A stretch of 64,000 bases of DNA from Emcibacter sp. (GCA_021774785.1 JAJFIQ010000021.1:1-64000), one strand, 5' to 3'; numbered from the stretch's first letter, positions 7,789 to 19,132 are shown. A program made the numbers and translations. Notes: generated from the letters alone by a model not told the origin.

Positions 7789-9393
7789 ATGGTCAAGAAA
7801 GTTGCACTTTATGTTCGGGTTTCAACCGCAAGACAAGCGGCACATGATGTTTCAATCCCAGATCAAATAAAACAGGCTCATGCCTATTGTCAAAAGAAAG
7901 GATGGGAGATTGCGGGGGAATATATTGAGCCCGGCGCTTCCGCCAGAAATGATAAACGGCCCATCTTTCAGAAAATGATTACGGACTGCTGTCAGGATCC
8001 TTCCCCCTTTGATATTGTGCTTGTTCATAGCCTGTCACGGTTTTTCAGGGATGCTATTCAACAAGGCCTCTATAAACGCAAACTAGAGGACCATGGCGTT
8101 CTTTTGAAGTCTATCACTCAACATTTCGGCGAAGGTCCCCAGGCGGACCTGATACAGACCGTAATTGCCGCTTGTGATGCCCATAATTCAGCGGAAACTG
8201 CAAAACATGTTTCACGTTCCCTGATTGAAAATGCCCGGCAGGGATTCTGGAACGGATCAGTCCCTCCCATAGGCTACCGCACCTATGTGGCAGAAATGCG
8301 TGGCGAAAAACAAAAGAAGAAGCTAGAAATTGACCCTCATACGGTAGATATCATCAAGTTAATTTTTAACCTGTTCCTAGAGGGGTCAGATACATCAGGC
8401 CCCATGGGTATTAAGAATATCACTGAATATTTGAATATTCGTAAAATTAAAACAAAAACGGGGGGGGATTTTTATAAAAGCTCCGTGCATAATATTCTGA
8501 CCAGAACAGCCTATATCGGCACTTATTACTTCAACAAACATCTGTCGAGAACACGAAAATTAAAGCCGCGTGAGGAATGGGTCGCCGTTCCAACACCCCC
8601 TATCATTACAAAAGAACGATTTGAAAAAGTACAAAGATTTCTGAGATTACGGTCTCCAAAAGTAATTCCGCCGGGGTACGTGACGAGCCCTGTTCTGCTA
8701 TCTGGAATTGCCTGTTGTCATAATTGTGGCGGCAGAATGATGATCGTGACGGGAAAAAACGGCAGATACAGATATTATAGCTGTGCCAAAAGGCAACTTA
8801 AGGGCAGAACCACCTGTGACAAACCAGCAAGCATTCCCGAAAAGAAACTGAATGATATTGTAACCAAGTCAATCATGGACCGTGTCTTGGTCAAAAAACG
8901 CGTCCGGAAACTTCTAAAGGAAGTATTCAACAAGGCGAGAGTTCAAAATAAAAGTGCAAAAATTGAACTCAAAGTATTACGCAGGAACCTCAAAGCAATG
9001 GACAATAAAATTGCCATCCTGTTCGATTCCTTAACCGATGGGCTGGTAAAAGATGGTGACAGCTTTAAAATCCATCATCAAAAACTGGAAAGGGAACGGG
9101 CAGAACTGAAACATCTCATCAAGACCAAAGCCCAGTCATTAAAGCTTCCCGGTGGCGGCGATATTTCGGACCAGCAGCTAAGTGGTTTTGCAAAAGCCTT
9201 CAAGAAAATGCTGGAGAGTGGGCCCATTGCATTCCGCAAGGAATATATGAGATTACTGCTTAGCCGGTTGGATGTGAGCAAAAAAGAGGTGATGATTTCC
9301 GGTCCCAAAGCCGCGCTGGTTATGGCTATCGGGTCGAAAAAGGTTATGGCGGGGGGTGTTCCCGATTTTAACCGGGAGTGGTGGGTCTGGTAG
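7789..9393 (+). CDS. Large serine recombinase (site-specific integrase type)
   Basis: 534 aa with the full large-serine-recombinase layout. The resolvase catalytic domain covers residues 4-150, with the nucleophile Ser12 in YVRVST and the conserved arginine in SLSRF (81-85). The recombinase domain is at about 180-290 (GPMGIKNITEYLN). A zinc ribbon follows with C310/C313 and C332/C343, then a long coiled coil (about 375-440) and a C-terminal tail. Such enzymes catalyse integration and excision through 2-bp staggered cuts. The last five codons lie inside the 3' end of a tRNA gene on the opposite strand, which suggests the gene marks one end of an integrated element (inference). Confidence 0.93.
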   Translation: MVKKVALYVRVSTARQAAHDVSIPDQIKQAHAYCQKKGWEIAGEYIEPGASARNDKRPIFQKMITDCCQDPSPFDIVLVHSLSRFFRDAIQQGLYKRKLEDHGVLLKSITQHFGEGPQADLIQTVIAACDAHNSAETAKHVSRSLIENARQGFWNGSVPPIGYRTYVAEMRGEKQKKKLEIDPHTVDIIKLIFNLFLEGSDTSGPMGIKNITEYLNIRKIKTKTGGDFYKSSVHNILTRTAYIGTYYFNKHLSRTRKLKPREEWVAVPTPPIITKERFEKVQRFLRLRSPKVIPPGYVTSPVLLSGIACCHNCGGRMMIVTGKNGRYRYYSCAKRQLKGRTTCDKPASIPEKKLNDIVTKSIMDRVLVKKRVRKLLKEVFNKARVQNKSAKIELKVLRRNLKAMDNKIAILFDSLTDGLVKDGDSFKIHHQKLERERAELKHLIKTKAQSLKLPGGGDISDQQLSGFAKAFKKMLESGPIAFRKEYMRLLLSRLDVSKKEVMISGPKAALVMAIGSKKVMAGGVPDFNREWWVW

Positions 9394-9455
9394 GACTCGA
9401 ACCTACGACCGAACCGTTATGAGCGGTTTGCTCTAACCAACTGAGCTACAGACCC
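9379..9455 (-). tRNA. tRNA with CAT anticodon (Ile2 or elongator Met), CCA encoded
   Basis: A complete cloverleaf can be drawn on the minus strand. The acceptor stem pairs GGGTCTG with CAGACCC, followed by A73 and an encoded CCA. The D stem is GCTC/GAGC, the anticodon stem AACCG/CGGTT with loop CTCATAA, and the T stem GTAGG/CCTAC with loop TTCGAGT. CAT may be read as Met, or as Ile when modified to lysidine; the CTCATAA loop and a GGTC-type variable region lean to tRNA-Ile2. Its 3' end overlaps the convergent recombinase gene by 15 bp. Confidence 0.93.
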
Positions 9456-9540
9456 CCTTAAAGAATGAATAGGGGAATAACAGATTATTTCACAAGAATA
9501 CAGGGAAGAATGATGCGACCATGCATTTTTTTAATATAAC

Positions 9541-9810
9541 TTAAAGACCCTCTATTTCATCGGCCAGATTTCGGCCTTTGTCGGTGGCAATGCGCTCCAG
9601 CACCTTGATCCGCTCTTCCAGTTTATCTATGCGCTGCAAATGGGGTCGCAGTTTCTTTTTGCTCATGTATCCATCATTGAGCCCCAAGGCGTCTGCCAGC
9701 TTGTCAATGTCGTAATCTACACCCTTTTCCTTGCCCTTGAGATATTGCATGATGATACCGCCGATTACACTGATACAGACAATTAAGACAATCGCTTCCC
9801 AAAAACCCAT
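9541..9810 (-). CDS. Small membrane-anchored coiled-coil protein, PspB-like
   Basis: 89 aa. Residues 1-23 are one transmembrane helix (MGFWEAIVLIVCISVIGGIIM). Residues 60-89 are a heptad-like coiled coil ending IDKLEERIKVLERIATDKGRNL, which resembles the C-terminus of PspB. A charged linker of about 35 residues separates them and is longer than in PspB. A bona fide pspB lies at 61814, so this is a paralogous type. It sits 23 bp downstream of rpoD on the same strand and may be co-transcribed with it. Role unknown. Confidence 0.6.
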   Translation of the reverse strand: MGFWEAIVLIVCISVIGGIIMQYLKGKEKGVDYDIDKLADALGLNDGYMSKKKLRPHLQRIDKLEERIKVLERIATDKGRNLADEIEGL

Positions 9811-9833
9811 CTTTCATTCCTTCTTATTAATAA

Positions 9834-11846
9834 TCAGGTATCCAGAAAACTTCTGAGCTGACGCGAGCGGCTTGGATGCTTCAATTTACGCAATGCCTTG
9901 GCTTCAATTTGACGGATACGTTCGCGGGTAACGGAGAATTGCTGGCCTACTTCTTCCAACGTATGGTCCGTATTCATGCCAATACCGAACCGCATTCTGA
10001 GTACTCGTTCCTCGCGCGGGGTGAGGGAAGCCAGAACCCGTGTCGTTGTATCCCGCAGATTAGACTGAATGGCACTATCCACGGGCAGAAGGGCGTTTTT
10101 ATCCTCAATAAAGTCACCAAGATGTGAATCTTCCTCATCGCCTATAGGGGTCTCCAGTGATATCGGCTCCTTGGCAATTTTCATTACTTTGCGAACTTTT
10201 TCCAGTGGCATGCTGAGGCGCTTGGCCAATTCTTCCGGCGTGGCTTCCCGGCCAATTTCATGCATCATCTGGCGGCCTGTGCGCACCAGCTTATTGATGG
10301 TTTCAATCATATGAACCGGGATACGAATGGTGCGGGCCTGATCGGCAATGGAACGGGTAATGGCCTGCCTGATCCACCATGTGGCATAGGTGGAGAATTT
10401 ATAGCCTCGGCGATATTCGAATTTATCCACCGCTTTCATCAGGCCAATATTGCCTTCCTGAATCAGGTCAAGAAATTGCAGACCCCGGTTAGTATACTTC
10501 TTGGCAATGGAGATTACCAGCCGCAGGTTGGCTTCGACCATTTCCTTTTTCGCGATCCGGGCTTCTTTTTCACCCTTTTGGACCATATTGACAATCACGC
10601 GGAATTCACCAACCGGAAGCCCAACTTCTTGAGCAATATCAACAACTTGTCCGCGCATATTGCCGATAATTTCACGTTCATTTGCCGCAAAGTCAGCCCA
10701 GCCTTTGCCGGAATTACCGGAGACCGCATCAATCCAGCCCGGTTCCAGCTCGCGGCCGGAATAATTCTTCAGATAGACATCACGCTTAATTTTATAGCGT
10801 TCCGCCAGTCGAAACATTTTTCCCTCTAAAGCCATCATCCTTTTATTCAGGGCATAGAGCTGTTCCAGCAGTGCTTCAATCCTGTTATTGTTCAGGCGTA
10901 GGCTTTTCATTAGAACAATCAATTCATCACTGAGTTTCCGGTAGCGTTTTTCATGTGCGGTACTTAAAGATTCACTTTTTACGCTGGCCTCATGGCGTGC
11001 GTCCTGCAGCTTGGCAAATTTTTTGTATACCTTGCGGATGTTACCAAAGATTTCCAGAACCTGCGGTGTTAGTGCCTCCTCCATAACGGCTAGGGAAACT
11101 GTATTATCAGCATCATTGTCATCATCGTCGTCGTCTTCATCGGTCGTGGTTTCTTCGCTATTTTCTTCTTCTGAACCGGTTTCTGATTCACCTTCTTTGG
11201 ATTCTTCCTTTACGGTTTCTTCTTCAACTTCTTCTTCAGAGGGTTGTTCATTTTCAATGGCGGGGTCAATACCATACATGGCATCAAGGTCAATCACATC
11301 GCGCAGTAGAATTTCTTCTTCTTCCAGCATTTCGGCCCATTCCACCAATGCCCGAAAGGTAAGAGGATTTTCACATAGCCCCGCAATCATGGTTTCCCGG
11401 CCCGCCTCAATACGCTTGGCAATGGCTATTTCGCCTTCGCGCGACAGGAGTTCCACACTGCCCATTTCCCGAAGATACATACGAACCGGGTCATCGGTAC
11501 GATCAGCGGCAGTCTTGGCAGCGGGCTTTGCAACCGCTTTATCTTTTTCGGCTTTGGCGGGCGTTTCTTTTTCCGGAGTCTCCTCGGTTTCTTCGCCATC
11601 TGCTTCTTCAACCACATTGACACCCATTTCCGATAACATGGTCATAATGTCTTCGATCTTTTCCGATGACATTTCCCCCTGCGGCAGTGCCGCGTTGAGG
11701 GCATCATAGGTGATATATCCCCGCTCCTTGGCAGCAGCGAGCATTTTTTTCACACTGCCTTCAGAAGAATCGATTAGAGGGCTATCAGTGGTGTCTTCCT
11801 GTTTTGACGTTGTTTTATTTTCAGTTTTAGCCGCTTTTTCCGCCAT
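9834..11846 (-). CDS. rpoD: RNA polymerase primary sigma factor RpoD (sigma-70)
   Basis: 670 aa from the ATG at 11846, preferred over 11867 because AAGGG lies 7 nt upstream and the protein then starts [11 protein letters not shown]. In order it has region 1.1 ([25 protein letters not shown]), region 1.2 ([22 protein letters not shown]), a non-conserved region with a long Glu/Asp run, region 2 ([38 protein letters not shown]), region 3, and region 4 with [26 protein letters not shown]. It directs RNA polymerase to housekeeping promoters. It follows dnaG by 69 bp, the standard macromolecular-synthesis order. Confidence 0.98.
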   Translation of the reverse strand: MAEKAAKTENKTTSKQEDTTDSPLIDSSEGSVKKMLAAAKERGYITYDALNAALPQGEMSSEKIEDIMTMLSEMGVNVVEEADGEETEETPEKETPAKAEKDKAVAKPAAKTAADRTDDPVRMYLREMGSVELLSREGEIAIAKRIEAGRETMIAGLCENPLTFRALVEWAEMLEEEEILLRDVIDLDAMYGIDPAIENEQPSEEEVEEETVKEESKEGESETGSEEENSEETTTDEDDDDDDNDADNTVSLAVMEEALTPQVLEIFGNIRKVYKKFAKLQDARHEASVKSESLSTAHEKRYRKLSDELIVLMKSLRLNNNRIEALLEQLYALNKRMMALEGKMFRLAERYKIKRDVYLKNYSGRELEPGWIDAVSGNSGKGWADFAANEREIIGNMRGQVVDIAQEVGLPVGEFRVIVNMVQKGEKEARIAKKEMVEANLRLVISIAKKYTNRGLQFLDLIQEGNIGLMKAVDKFEYRRGYKFSTYATWWIRQAITRSIADQARTIRIPVHMIETINKLVRTGRQMMHEIGREATPEELAKRLSMPLEKVRKVMKIAKEPISLETPIGDEEDSHLGDFIEDKNALLPVDSAIQSNLRDTTTRVLASLTPREERVLRMRFGIGMNTDHTLEEVGQQFSVTRERIRQIEAKALRKLKHPSRSRQLRSFLDT

Positions 11847-11915
11847 GTATAAACCCTTAAATCCCATGTTCTCGTTTAATAATCAGGCATCACACCTGTC
11901 TAAACGACTATGCAG

Positions 11916-13862
11916 TCAGGAAAGTTTTTTTCTTCCCGATGCCGTTCCATATCCATCAATACTGGCTTCGTTACCTTTGGCATTTTCAAGCTCGGTTTTC
12001 AGTGCTAGAAAACGGGCAAATACCTCTTCAGTCATATTCTCAGCCAGTTCCATTTCCGCCGCTTTAAAATCTTTTTCCAGATCTGAAACACGACGATACC
12101 GATTGACCACATGAAACCATCCCTGCTCAACATCCTGTTGGGCAGCGTCTGGCCATGCGAACCATTCGGCTTGTAATTCACCTTGTTTAAATATGACTTC
12201 CAGTGCCTTGCCAAATCCTGTTTTTAACAGCTGGGCGTAGAGGCTCTTGCGTTCAAGGTCCGATTCGCGAAGTGATACATCTATTATCTCGCACCGCAGC
12301 TTGTCAAGCTCCACTGATTCGAAAATAATGGTGGCAAATTCTTCATGGTGGCTTTTCAGCAACCACGGATGGTTCAAAACCGTTAGAATCAATAGCCTTT
12401 CGCGCTTAAGAACGGCTGTTTGCTGTCCCTTAAAAATACCTGTATCTCTAAGCTTTTTTACCCCTAGTAGGGTGTCATTCCACGCTGCTTTATCCTTTTT
12501 ACCATAAGCTTTTGACGGCGAATCAAAGTGATTCTTTTTGATGGCCCTGTTTTCCAGCGAGTGATCGGCAACAAATGCCCCGCCCAGAAGCTTAGAAAGC
12601 CGTTCCTGAAAAGCCTTGTCATAATAGCCGCGAATGGTTTTATCACTGATGTCAGACAGGGTTTCCGATAAGGATTTTTCCAGGCCCGCTTGTTGTTCGG
12701 GCGTATCGGTCTGAACCGATCCGGTCTTCATTTCCCACAGAATGTCCACAAGGGGCTGCGCGCGATCCAGCAGGTCCCGAAAAGCCGCTGTGCCCTGATC
12801 ATTAATATAACTGTCGGGGTCTTCACCTGTGGGTAAATGAACAAAGCGCAGGGAATATCCGGCCTTAAGCAGAGGTAATGATTTCTCCGCAACACGATAA
12901 GCGGCCCGTATGCCGGCCTTGTCACCATCAAAACACATGAGAGGCTCTGGGGCGAGGCGCCATAGCTCCCCGATCTGTTCCTCGGTCACAGCAGTGCCAA
13001 GAGGAGCCACCGCATTGGTAAAGCCTGCCTGTGCCATGGCGATCACATCCATATAACCTTCAGCCACCAGTACGCGGCCCTCGTCATAGGATGATTTTCT
13101 GGCCCCGGCCAAATTATAGAGCAGCCGCCCTTTATGAAATAGTGGCGTTTCCGGTGAATTTAGATATTTTGCTTTGGCGTCCGACCTGAGGGCCCGTCCT
13201 CCAAAAGCTACCACACGCCCTTGTCGGTCCGTGATGGGAAACATGACCCGATGGCGAAAGCGGTCATAGCTTGGTTTTTGTCCGCCACCTTCATCCTCTG
13301 GTTGGATCAATAGCCCAGCTTCGATCATCATTTCCTCTGTAATGCCGTCCCGGCTGAGCAGGGCGTCCTTAAGAGCCGTGCGGCCATCAGACGCAAAGCC
13401 AAGGCGGAATTTTTTTTGTGTGGCTTTGGATAGACCACGGCGATTCAGATAATCTTGCCCCACTTGTCCTGCCTGTGCGACAAGCTGGGTTTCAAAATAT
13501 TTGGATGCTGTTTCCATTACATCATAAAGAGATTTTCTCTTTTGTGATCTCTGGGCGTCTTCAGGCGAATATTCGGGCAGGGCCAGCCCCGCTTGTCCCG
13601 CCAGCCGCTCTACGGTTTCGGGGAAACTTAGGCCTTCTGTCTCGGTAATAAATTTGATGACATCTCCGTGAGCCCCGCACCCAAAGCAATGGTAGAATCC
13701 CTTGTCATCATTGACGGTGAAGGAAGGTGTTTTTTCATTATGGAAAGGACAAAGGCCGTTATGTTCACGACCCTTGCGTACCAGTTTGACACGTCGGCCA
13801 ACCACATCGCTGACCGGAATCCGGTTTCTTAATTCATCCAGAAAATCAGGTGTAAACCCCAT
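11916..13862 (-). CDS. dnaG: DNA primase DnaG
   Basis: 648 aa, normal length. The N-terminal zinc-binding domain has C38, H41, C59 and C62 (CPFH...CFGC). The Toprim catalytic core carries the acidic E268 (VAEGYMD) and D312/D314 (CFDGDKAG), which bind the metal ions for RNA primer synthesis. The C-terminal helicase-interacting domain (about 450-648) is helical and divergent, as usual. The gene lies between yqeY and rpoD on the same strand. GAG precedes the ATG by 6 nt. Confidence 0.97.
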   Translation of the reverse strand: MGFTPDFLDELRNRIPVSDVVGRRVKLVRKGREHNGLCPFHNEKTPSFTVNDDKGFYHCFGCGAHGDVIKFITETEGLSFPETVERLAGQAGLALPEYSPEDAQRSQKRKSLYDVMETASKYFETQLVAQAGQVGQDYLNRRGLSKATQKKFRLGFASDGRTALKDALLSRDGITEEMMIEAGLLIQPEDEGGGQKPSYDRFRHRVMFPITDRQGRVVAFGGRALRSDAKAKYLNSPETPLFHKGRLLYNLAGARKSSYDEGRVLVAEGYMDVIAMAQAGFTNAVAPLGTAVTEEQIGELWRLAPEPLMCFDGDKAGIRAAYRVAEKSLPLLKAGYSLRFVHLPTGEDPDSYINDQGTAAFRDLLDRAQPLVDILWEMKTGSVQTDTPEQQAGLEKSLSETLSDISDKTIRGYYDKAFQERLSKLLGGAFVADHSLENRAIKKNHFDSPSKAYGKKDKAAWNDTLLGVKKLRDTGIFKGQQTAVLKRERLLILTVLNHPWLLKSHHEEFATIIFESVELDKLRCEIIDVSLRESDLERKSLYAQLLKTGFGKALEVIFKQGELQAEWFAWPDAAQQDVEQGWFHVVNRYRRVSDLEKDFKAAEMELAENMTEEVFARFLALKTELENAKGNEASIDGYGTASGRKKLS

Positions 13863-13901
13863 AAATTCTCATCACTCCATAGGCGGAAAATTCAGGTAAA
13901 A

Positions 13902-14360
13902 TTAAGAAAGTTCAGAACGGGCTATGGCGCTGGCTCTTGAAAAATCCATCTGTCCGGCATATTTGCCCTTCAGGCTGGCCATTATCTTGCCAATATCTTT
14001 CAGGCCGGAAGCCTCTGTTTCAGCAATGGTAGCCTTGACTGCTGCCGCTATTTCATCATCCGGCATCTGTCTTGGCTGGAATTCCGAAATAATTTCTATT
14101 TCATTCTGCTCCTGCTGGGCAAGTTCCAGACGCCCCGCTTCCTCGTAAACCACGAAACTTTCTTTACGTTGTTTGATCATTTTTGCCAGAATTTCGAGTA
14201 CGACGGAATCTTCATCTCCCCCGGAGGCTTTCTTATCTGTACGGGAGGCAATGTCCCTGTCTTTGATGGCAGCCAGAATGAGTCGGATAGTCGTCAGGCG
14301 ACGTTTGTCCTTATCTCTCATCGCTTGCTTCATGGCGGCGGTAAGCTGATCACGCAACAT
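13902..14360 (-). CDS. GatB/YqeY domain protein
   Basis: 152 aa from the ATG at 14360, where family members begin (MLRDQLTAAMKQAMRDKDKRRL); the frame opens at 14405 with a less typical leader. The fold is the helical YqeY domain related to the tRNA-binding tail of GatB, with the conserved LRLI-type helix (TIRLILAAIKDRDIA) and the closing GKIMASLKGKYAGQMDFSRAS. Function in bacteria is poorly defined; tRNA-related activity is inferred from the fold. It begins the yqeY-dnaG-rpoD group and is divergent from carA. Confidence 0.88.
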   Translation of the reverse strand: MLRDQLTAAMKQAMRDKDKRRLTTIRLILAAIKDRDIASRTDKKASGGDEDSVVLEILAKMIKQRKESFVVYEEAGRLELAQQEQNEIEIISEFQPRQMPDDEIAAAVKATIAETEASGLKDIGKIMASLKGKYAGQMDFSRASAIARSELS

Positions 14361-14525
14361 ATTGTTATCACATCCTTTTTCATAAAAATGCTGACCATAT
14401 GACATGATTACCCATGGTCGTTACTTTTAGGAAGCAGAGACTCTACCGCAAACGGGGGCAGATTGCAATAGATAATTATCCTGTAAGTTATTGATAATAA
14501 AGACTTTTTTTTCTTAAAGATTCGC

Positions 14526-14554
14526 TTGACCTCTGGGTACACTTCACTTATGTT
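14526..14554 (+). promoter_or_regulatory. Predicted sigma-70 promoter of carAB
   Basis: TTGACC (14526-14531) and TATGTT (14549-14554) are spaced by exactly 17 bp, 5/6 and 4/6 matches to the consensus. Transcription would start near 14561 and leave a leader of about 65 nt before carA. I saw no clear pyrimidine attenuator in that leader. Confidence 0.55.
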
Positions 14555-14625
14555 CCGCTCAATTTACGTCAGGGCTCAGGGCTGTTATAGTTTGATATTA
14601 TGGACCCGATTGCGAAAAAACTATT

Positions 14626-15807
14626 ATGATTGAAAAAAATATAGACCATACCCCACCGCACAAGGACATAACAGCCGCTCTGGTCCTGGAGGACGGCAGT
14701 ATTTTCTGGGGCCATGGTATTGGTACCATAAAAGATATTGTGGGCGAGATTTGTTTCAATACTTCAATAACCGGTTATCAGGAAATATTAACCGACCCCT
14801 CCTATGCCGGACAGATCATTACCTTTACCTTTCCCCATATCGGCAATGTTGGTGTTAATGAGCAAGATCTTGAAAGCACGACCCCTGCGGCACGCGGGCT
14901 GGTGATACGGGAAGGCATTACCGCACCATCAAATTTTCGCAGTGAAAGCCATTTGAATGATTGGTGTCTGCAACAGGGACTGGTGGGAATATGTGGTGTC
15001 GATACCCGGCGGCTGACACGTTATATCCGCGAGAATGGGGCACCTAACGGGGTGATCAGCCATAACCCGGACGGAAAGTTTGATATTCCAGCCCTGATTG
15101 AAAAGGCCCGCAATTGGCCGGGGCTTGAGGGTATGGATCTTGCCAAAGAAGTCTCCTGTACGCAAACATATACGTGGGATGAAGTCCGTTGGACTTTGGA
15201 AAATGGGTATAAAAAACTGGATGCGCCAAAGGCTCATGTGGTTGCCGTTGATTACGGGATTAAGCGGAATATTTTGCGGTGCCTTGCTTCTACAGGCGTA
15301 AAAATAACTATAGTACCCGCCACCGCCACGGCTGATCAAATTCTGTCCCATAAGCCGGACGGAATCTTTCTGTCCAACGGGCCGGGTGACCCGGCGGCGA
15401 CGGGCGAATATGCCATTCCGGTTATTCAGGACCTGCTGAAAAGCGATATACCCTTATTCGGGATATGTCTGGGCTATCAGATGCTGGCACTGGCCATAGG
15501 GGCCAAAACGCAAAAGATGCATCAGGGCCATCGCGGTGCGAACCATCCGGTGATGGATTATAATACGGACAAGGTAGAGATTACCTCCATGAACCACGGG
15601 TTTATGGTTGATAAGGGCAGCTTGCCGGATAGCGCGAAAATCAGCCATATTTCTTTGTTTGATAAGACGCTTTGTGGATTTGAACTGAAGGATAAGCCCG
15701 TTTTTTCCGTTCAGCATCATCCCGAAGCCAGCCCCGGCCCCCAAGACAGCCATTATCTTTTTGACCGCTTTATGGAAATGATTGAGAACAATGCCAAAAC
15801 GTACTGA
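14626..15807 (+). CDS. carA: Carbamoyl-phosphate synthase small subunit
   Basis: 393 aa. The N-terminal CPSase domain (about 15-150) includes [18 protein letters not shown]. The class I glutamine amidotransferase domain (about 203-385) has the nucleophile C281 in FGICLGYQ and the catalytic H365/E367 in HHPEASPG. It hydrolyses glutamine and channels ammonia to CarB for carbamoyl phosphate, the precursor of arginine and pyrimidines. Its 3' end overlaps carB by 17 bp, which implies translational coupling. Confidence 0.98.
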   Translation: MIEKNIDHTPPHKDITAALVLEDGSIFWGHGIGTIKDIVGEICFNTSITGYQEILTDPSYAGQIITFTFPHIGNVGVNEQDLESTTPAARGLVIREGITAPSNFRSESHLNDWCLQQGLVGICGVDTRRLTRYIRENGAPNGVISHNPDGKFDIPALIEKARNWPGLEGMDLAKEVSCTQTYTWDEVRWTLENGYKKLDAPKAHVVAVDYGIKRNILRCLASTGVKITIVPATATADQILSHKPDGIFLSNGPGDPAATGEYAIPVIQDLLKSDIPLFGICLGYQMLALAIGAKTQKMHQGHRGANHPVMDYNTDKVEITSMNHGFMVDKGSLPDSAKISHISLFDKTLCGFELKDKPVFSVQHHPEASPGPQDSHYLFDRFMEMIENNAKTY

Positions 15808-18800
15808 CATACAATCCATTCTCATCATCGGGGCTGGCCCGATCATCATTGGTCAGGCCTGCGAATTTGATTATTCCGGTACTCAGGCCTGTAAGGCCCT
15901 TAAAGAAGAAGGCTATCGGGTGATATTGGTCAATAGCAATCCGGCGACCATCATGACCGACCCCGATGTCGCTGATGCCACCTATGTGGAGCCGATCACA
16001 GCGGAATTTGTTGAAAAAATCATCGCCAGAGAACGCCCCGATGCGGTGCTGCCGACCATGGGTGGGCAGACAGGACTGAATACGGCGCTGGAACTGTCAA
16101 AACAAGGTATACTGGAAAAATATAATGTTGAGCTGATTGGGGCCGATGAGGATGCCATCAACATGGCCGAAGACAGATTGCTGTTTCGTGATGCCATGGA
16201 CAGGCTCGGTTTAGGCACACCGCGCAGCCGGGTGGTAAAATCACTGGAAGAAGCCCTTGATGCGCTGGACTATATAAAATTGCCCAGCATCATCCGGCCC
16301 AGTTTTACCATGGGCGGAACTGGCGGCGGTATTGCTTATAACCGGGAGGAATATGAGCAGATTGTTCTGGGCGGTATTGATGCATCCCCCGTGGGTGAGG
16401 TGTTGGTTGAACAGTCGGTTCTGGGCTGGAAAGAATATGAAATGGAAGTTGTCCGCGACAAGGCTGACAATTGTATCATTATCTGTTCCATTGAAAATCT
16501 GGACCCCATGGGTATCCATACCGGCGACAGTATCACCGTAGCACCAGCCCTGACGCTGACAGATAAAGAATATCAGATCATGCGTAATGCATCGATTGCG
16601 GTACTGCGTGAGATTGGTGTGGAAACCGGCGGGTCAAACGTGCAGTTTGCGGTTAATCCGGAGAATGGCGAGCTGATTGTCATCGAGATGAACCCACGGG
16701 TCAGTCGTTCTTCGGCTCTGGCGTCCAAAGCCACGGGCTTTCCTATCGCCAAGGTCGCCGCCAAACTTGCCGTTGGCTACACGTTGGATGAGCTGGAAAA
16801 TGATATTACCGGTGCAACACCCGTGTCTTTTGAGCCAACTATAGATTATGTGGTCACCAAAATACCACGATTCACTTTTGAGAAATTTCCGGGCAGCAAG
16901 CCCACATTGACTACAGCTATGAAATCAGTGGGTGAGGCCATGTCCATTGGTCGTAGCTTTACAGAATCTCTACAAAAGGCCCTGCGGTCCATGGAGACAG
17001 GTCTGACGGGACTGAATGAAGTGGATATTCCGGGCTATGATCCCGAACATGGTGATACTAACGCCATCCGGGCGGCTCTGGCCAACCCGACCGATGATCG
17101 CTTGCTTGTTATGGCACAGGCTTTGCGCCTTGGTATTAGTGAGCAGGAAATTCACGATATTGCCAAATATGATCCGTGGTTCATAGCGCAGATCAAGCTC
17201 ATCACCAATGCTGAACTTGCCATAAGGCAGGATGGTCTGCCCGACAATCGATTTGAGCTGGGCCGACTGAAAGCACATGGATTTTCCGATGCGCGCCTTG
17301 CGGAGCTGGCCGGGGAAAAGGAAAGTTATGTTGCAGCCTTGCGGGAAAAACTGGATTTGCATCCTGTTTTCAAGCGGGTTGATACCTGTGCCGCAGAATT
17401 TGAAGCCAAGACCCCCTATATGTATTCCACTTACGAGCGGGATGCGGGCGGATATGCAGAATGTGAATCTAATCCGACAGATAGCAAAAAGATTATTATC
17501 CTGGGTGGTGGCCCTAACCGAATCGGACAGGGAATCGAATTTGACTATTGCTGTTGCCATGCGGCTTTCTCGCTCAGCGAACAGGGATACGAGACAATTA
17601 TGGTCAATTGTAATCCGGAAACGGTTTCCACCGATTATGATACCTCAGACCGTCTTTATTTTGAGCCTCTGACTGCAGAAGACACCATTGAGCTGATCCG
17701 GCGGGAACAAAGAAATGGTACCGTTGTCGGCGTGATAGTGCAGTTTGGTGGTCAGACACCGCTTAAATTATCCCATGCGTTGCAGGATGCCAATATCCCA
17801 ATATTGGGTACCTCACCGGATGCTATTGATCTGGCGGAAGATCGGGAAAGATTTCAGAATCTGGTTCATGAGCTTAACCTGTTGCAGCCAGATAACGGCC
17901 TTGCCACCACGACGGAAGAGGCGGTTAAAATTGCTGAGGAAATTGGCTATCCAATTCTGATCCGGCCAAGCTATGTTCTGGGTGGGCGGGCCATGGAAAT
18001 TGTCTATGACACCGTGTCCTTGGAACGCTATATGACAGAGGCGGTATCGGTATCATGGGATAGTCCGGTCCTTATCGACCGTTATCTTGGTGGGGCAACC
18101 GAAGTGGATGTGGATGCGCTAAGTGATGGGACAAAAGTCCATGTGGCAGCCATTATGCAGCATATTGAGGAAGCCGGAATTCATTCCGGGGATAGTGCCT
18201 GCTCACTGCCGCCTTTTTCCCTGAAAGATAGTGTAATAGCGGATATTAGCAAACAGACAGAACAACTGGCACTTGCCTTGAATATCAAGGGGTTAATGAA
18301 TGTTCAGTTTGCGGTCAAGGATGATGTGGTTTATCTGATTGAGGTCAATCCCCGTGCCAGCCGGACCGTGCCATTCGTCGCTAAAGCCATTGGCGCACCA
18401 ATCGCAAAATGGGCGGCCCGCCTGATGGCCGGTGAGAAATTGTCAAGCTTTAATTTCCCCTCCGCCAAGCCAAATCATGTGGCTGTGAAAGAGGCCGTGA
18501 TGCCCTTTAACCGCTTTCCCGATGTGGATGTTCTGCTTGGCCCTGAAATGCGGTCCACGGGTGAGGTGATCGGTCTGGATGATACCTTTGCCAGGGCATT
18601 CCTCAAGTCCCAGATAGCCGCAGGAACCCATTTGCCGCTGAGTGGTACCGTGTTTATTTCAGTGAAGAATGATGATAAGCAAAAAATGGTTGAACCGGCC
18701 CGGGACTTGTTGGATATGGGATATAAAGTCATCGCGACTGGTGGCACCGCTGAGTATTTACAAGGTGAAGGTTTGGATGTATCGAAAATTCACAAGGTTC

Positions 18801-19039
18801 TGGAAGGTCGCCCGCATATCGTGGATGCCATCAAGAATGGCGATGTCCAGCTGATTTTCAATACCACACAGGGTGCCCAGTCCATTACGGACAGTTATGA
18901 GCTTCGGCGGACAGCATTAACCCATAATATCCCTTATTATACCACCACAAGGGGGGCTATTTCTGCCATGGAGGCAATAAAAGTCTTGAAATCCAGCTCA
19001 CTTGAAGTTAAACCCCTTCAATCTTATGTATTTGAGTAG
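15791..19039 (+). CDS. carB: Carbamoyl-phosphate synthase large subunit
   Basis: 1082 aa from the ATG at 15791 ([18 protein letters not shown]); an in-frame TTG at 15782 is less likely. It has two homologous ATP-grasp halves: carboxyphosphate synthesis (about 1-400, [16 protein letters not shown]) and carbamoyl phosphate synthesis (about 550-930, [16 protein letters not shown]). An oligomerisation segment lies between them, and the C-terminal MGS-like allosteric domain (about 935-1075) includes [14 protein letters not shown]. Both nucleotide domains look intact. It forms the heterodimer with CarA. Confidence 0.98.
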   Translation: MPKRTDIQSILIIGAGPIIIGQACEFDYSGTQACKALKEEGYRVILVNSNPATIMTDPDVADATYVEPITAEFVEKIIARERPDAVLPTMGGQTGLNTALELSKQGILEKYNVELIGADEDAINMAEDRLLFRDAMDRLGLGTPRSRVVKSLEEALDALDYIKLPSIIRPSFTMGGTGGGIAYNREEYEQIVLGGIDASPVGEVLVEQSVLGWKEYEMEVVRDKADNCIIICSIENLDPMGIHTGDSITVAPALTLTDKEYQIMRNASIAVLREIGVETGGSNVQFAVNPENGELIVIEMNPRVSRSSALASKATGFPIAKVAAKLAVGYTLDELENDITGATPVSFEPTIDYVVTKIPRFTFEKFPGSKPTLTTAMKSVGEAMSIGRSFTESLQKALRSMETGLTGLNEVDIPGYDPEHGDTNAIRAALANPTDDRLLVMAQALRLGISEQEIHDIAKYDPWFIAQIKLITNAELAIRQDGLPDNRFELGRLKAHGFSDARLAELAGEKESYVAALREKLDLHPVFKRVDTCAAEFEAKTPYMYSTYERDAGGYAECESNPTDSKKIIILGGGPNRIGQGIEFDYCCCHAAFSLSEQGYETIMVNCNPETVSTDYDTSDRLYFEPLTAEDTIELIRREQRNGTVVGVIVQFGGQTPLKLSHALQDANIPILGTSPDAIDLAEDRERFQNLVHELNLLQPDNGLATTTEEAVKIAEEIGYPILIRPSYVLGGRAMEIVYDTVSLERYMTEAVSVSWDSPVLIDRYLGGATEVDVDALSDGTKVHVAAIMQHIEEAGIHSGDSACSLPPFSLKDSVIADISKQTEQLALALNIKGLMNVQFAVKDDVVYLIEVNPRASRTVPFVAKAIGAPIAKWAARLMAGEKLSSFNFPSAKPNHVAVKEAVMPFNRFPDVDVLLGPEMRSTGEVIGLDDTFARAFLKSQIAAGTHLPLSGTVFISVKNDDKQKMVEPARDLLDMGYKVIATGGTAEYLQGEGLDVSKIHKVLEGRPHIVDAIKNGDVQLIFNTTQGAQSITDSYELRRTALTHNIPYYTTTRGAISAMEAIKVLKSSSLEVKPLQSYVFE

Positions 19040-19132
19040 AGAGTCTTTCAGTGATTGACGATGCAATGATATACTTTGTCAAAGGGCAGAGTATGTGAAG
19101 TTTTTTATTGTTAAAAATAGAAAAATTACAAA

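Noticed and set aside
11011..11709. 232-codon plus-strand frame opposite rpoD
   Set aside because: It is the Ser-rich complement of the Glu/Asp-rich region of RpoD, a known artefact of acidic stretches.
13902..14405. Longer start of the yqeY gene at 14405
   Set aside because: The added 15 residues have no family counterpart, and members of this family begin at MLRD.
16970..17560. 196-codon minus-strand frame opposite carB
   Set aside because: It lies entirely within an intact, conserved gene and has no start signal or family resemblance.
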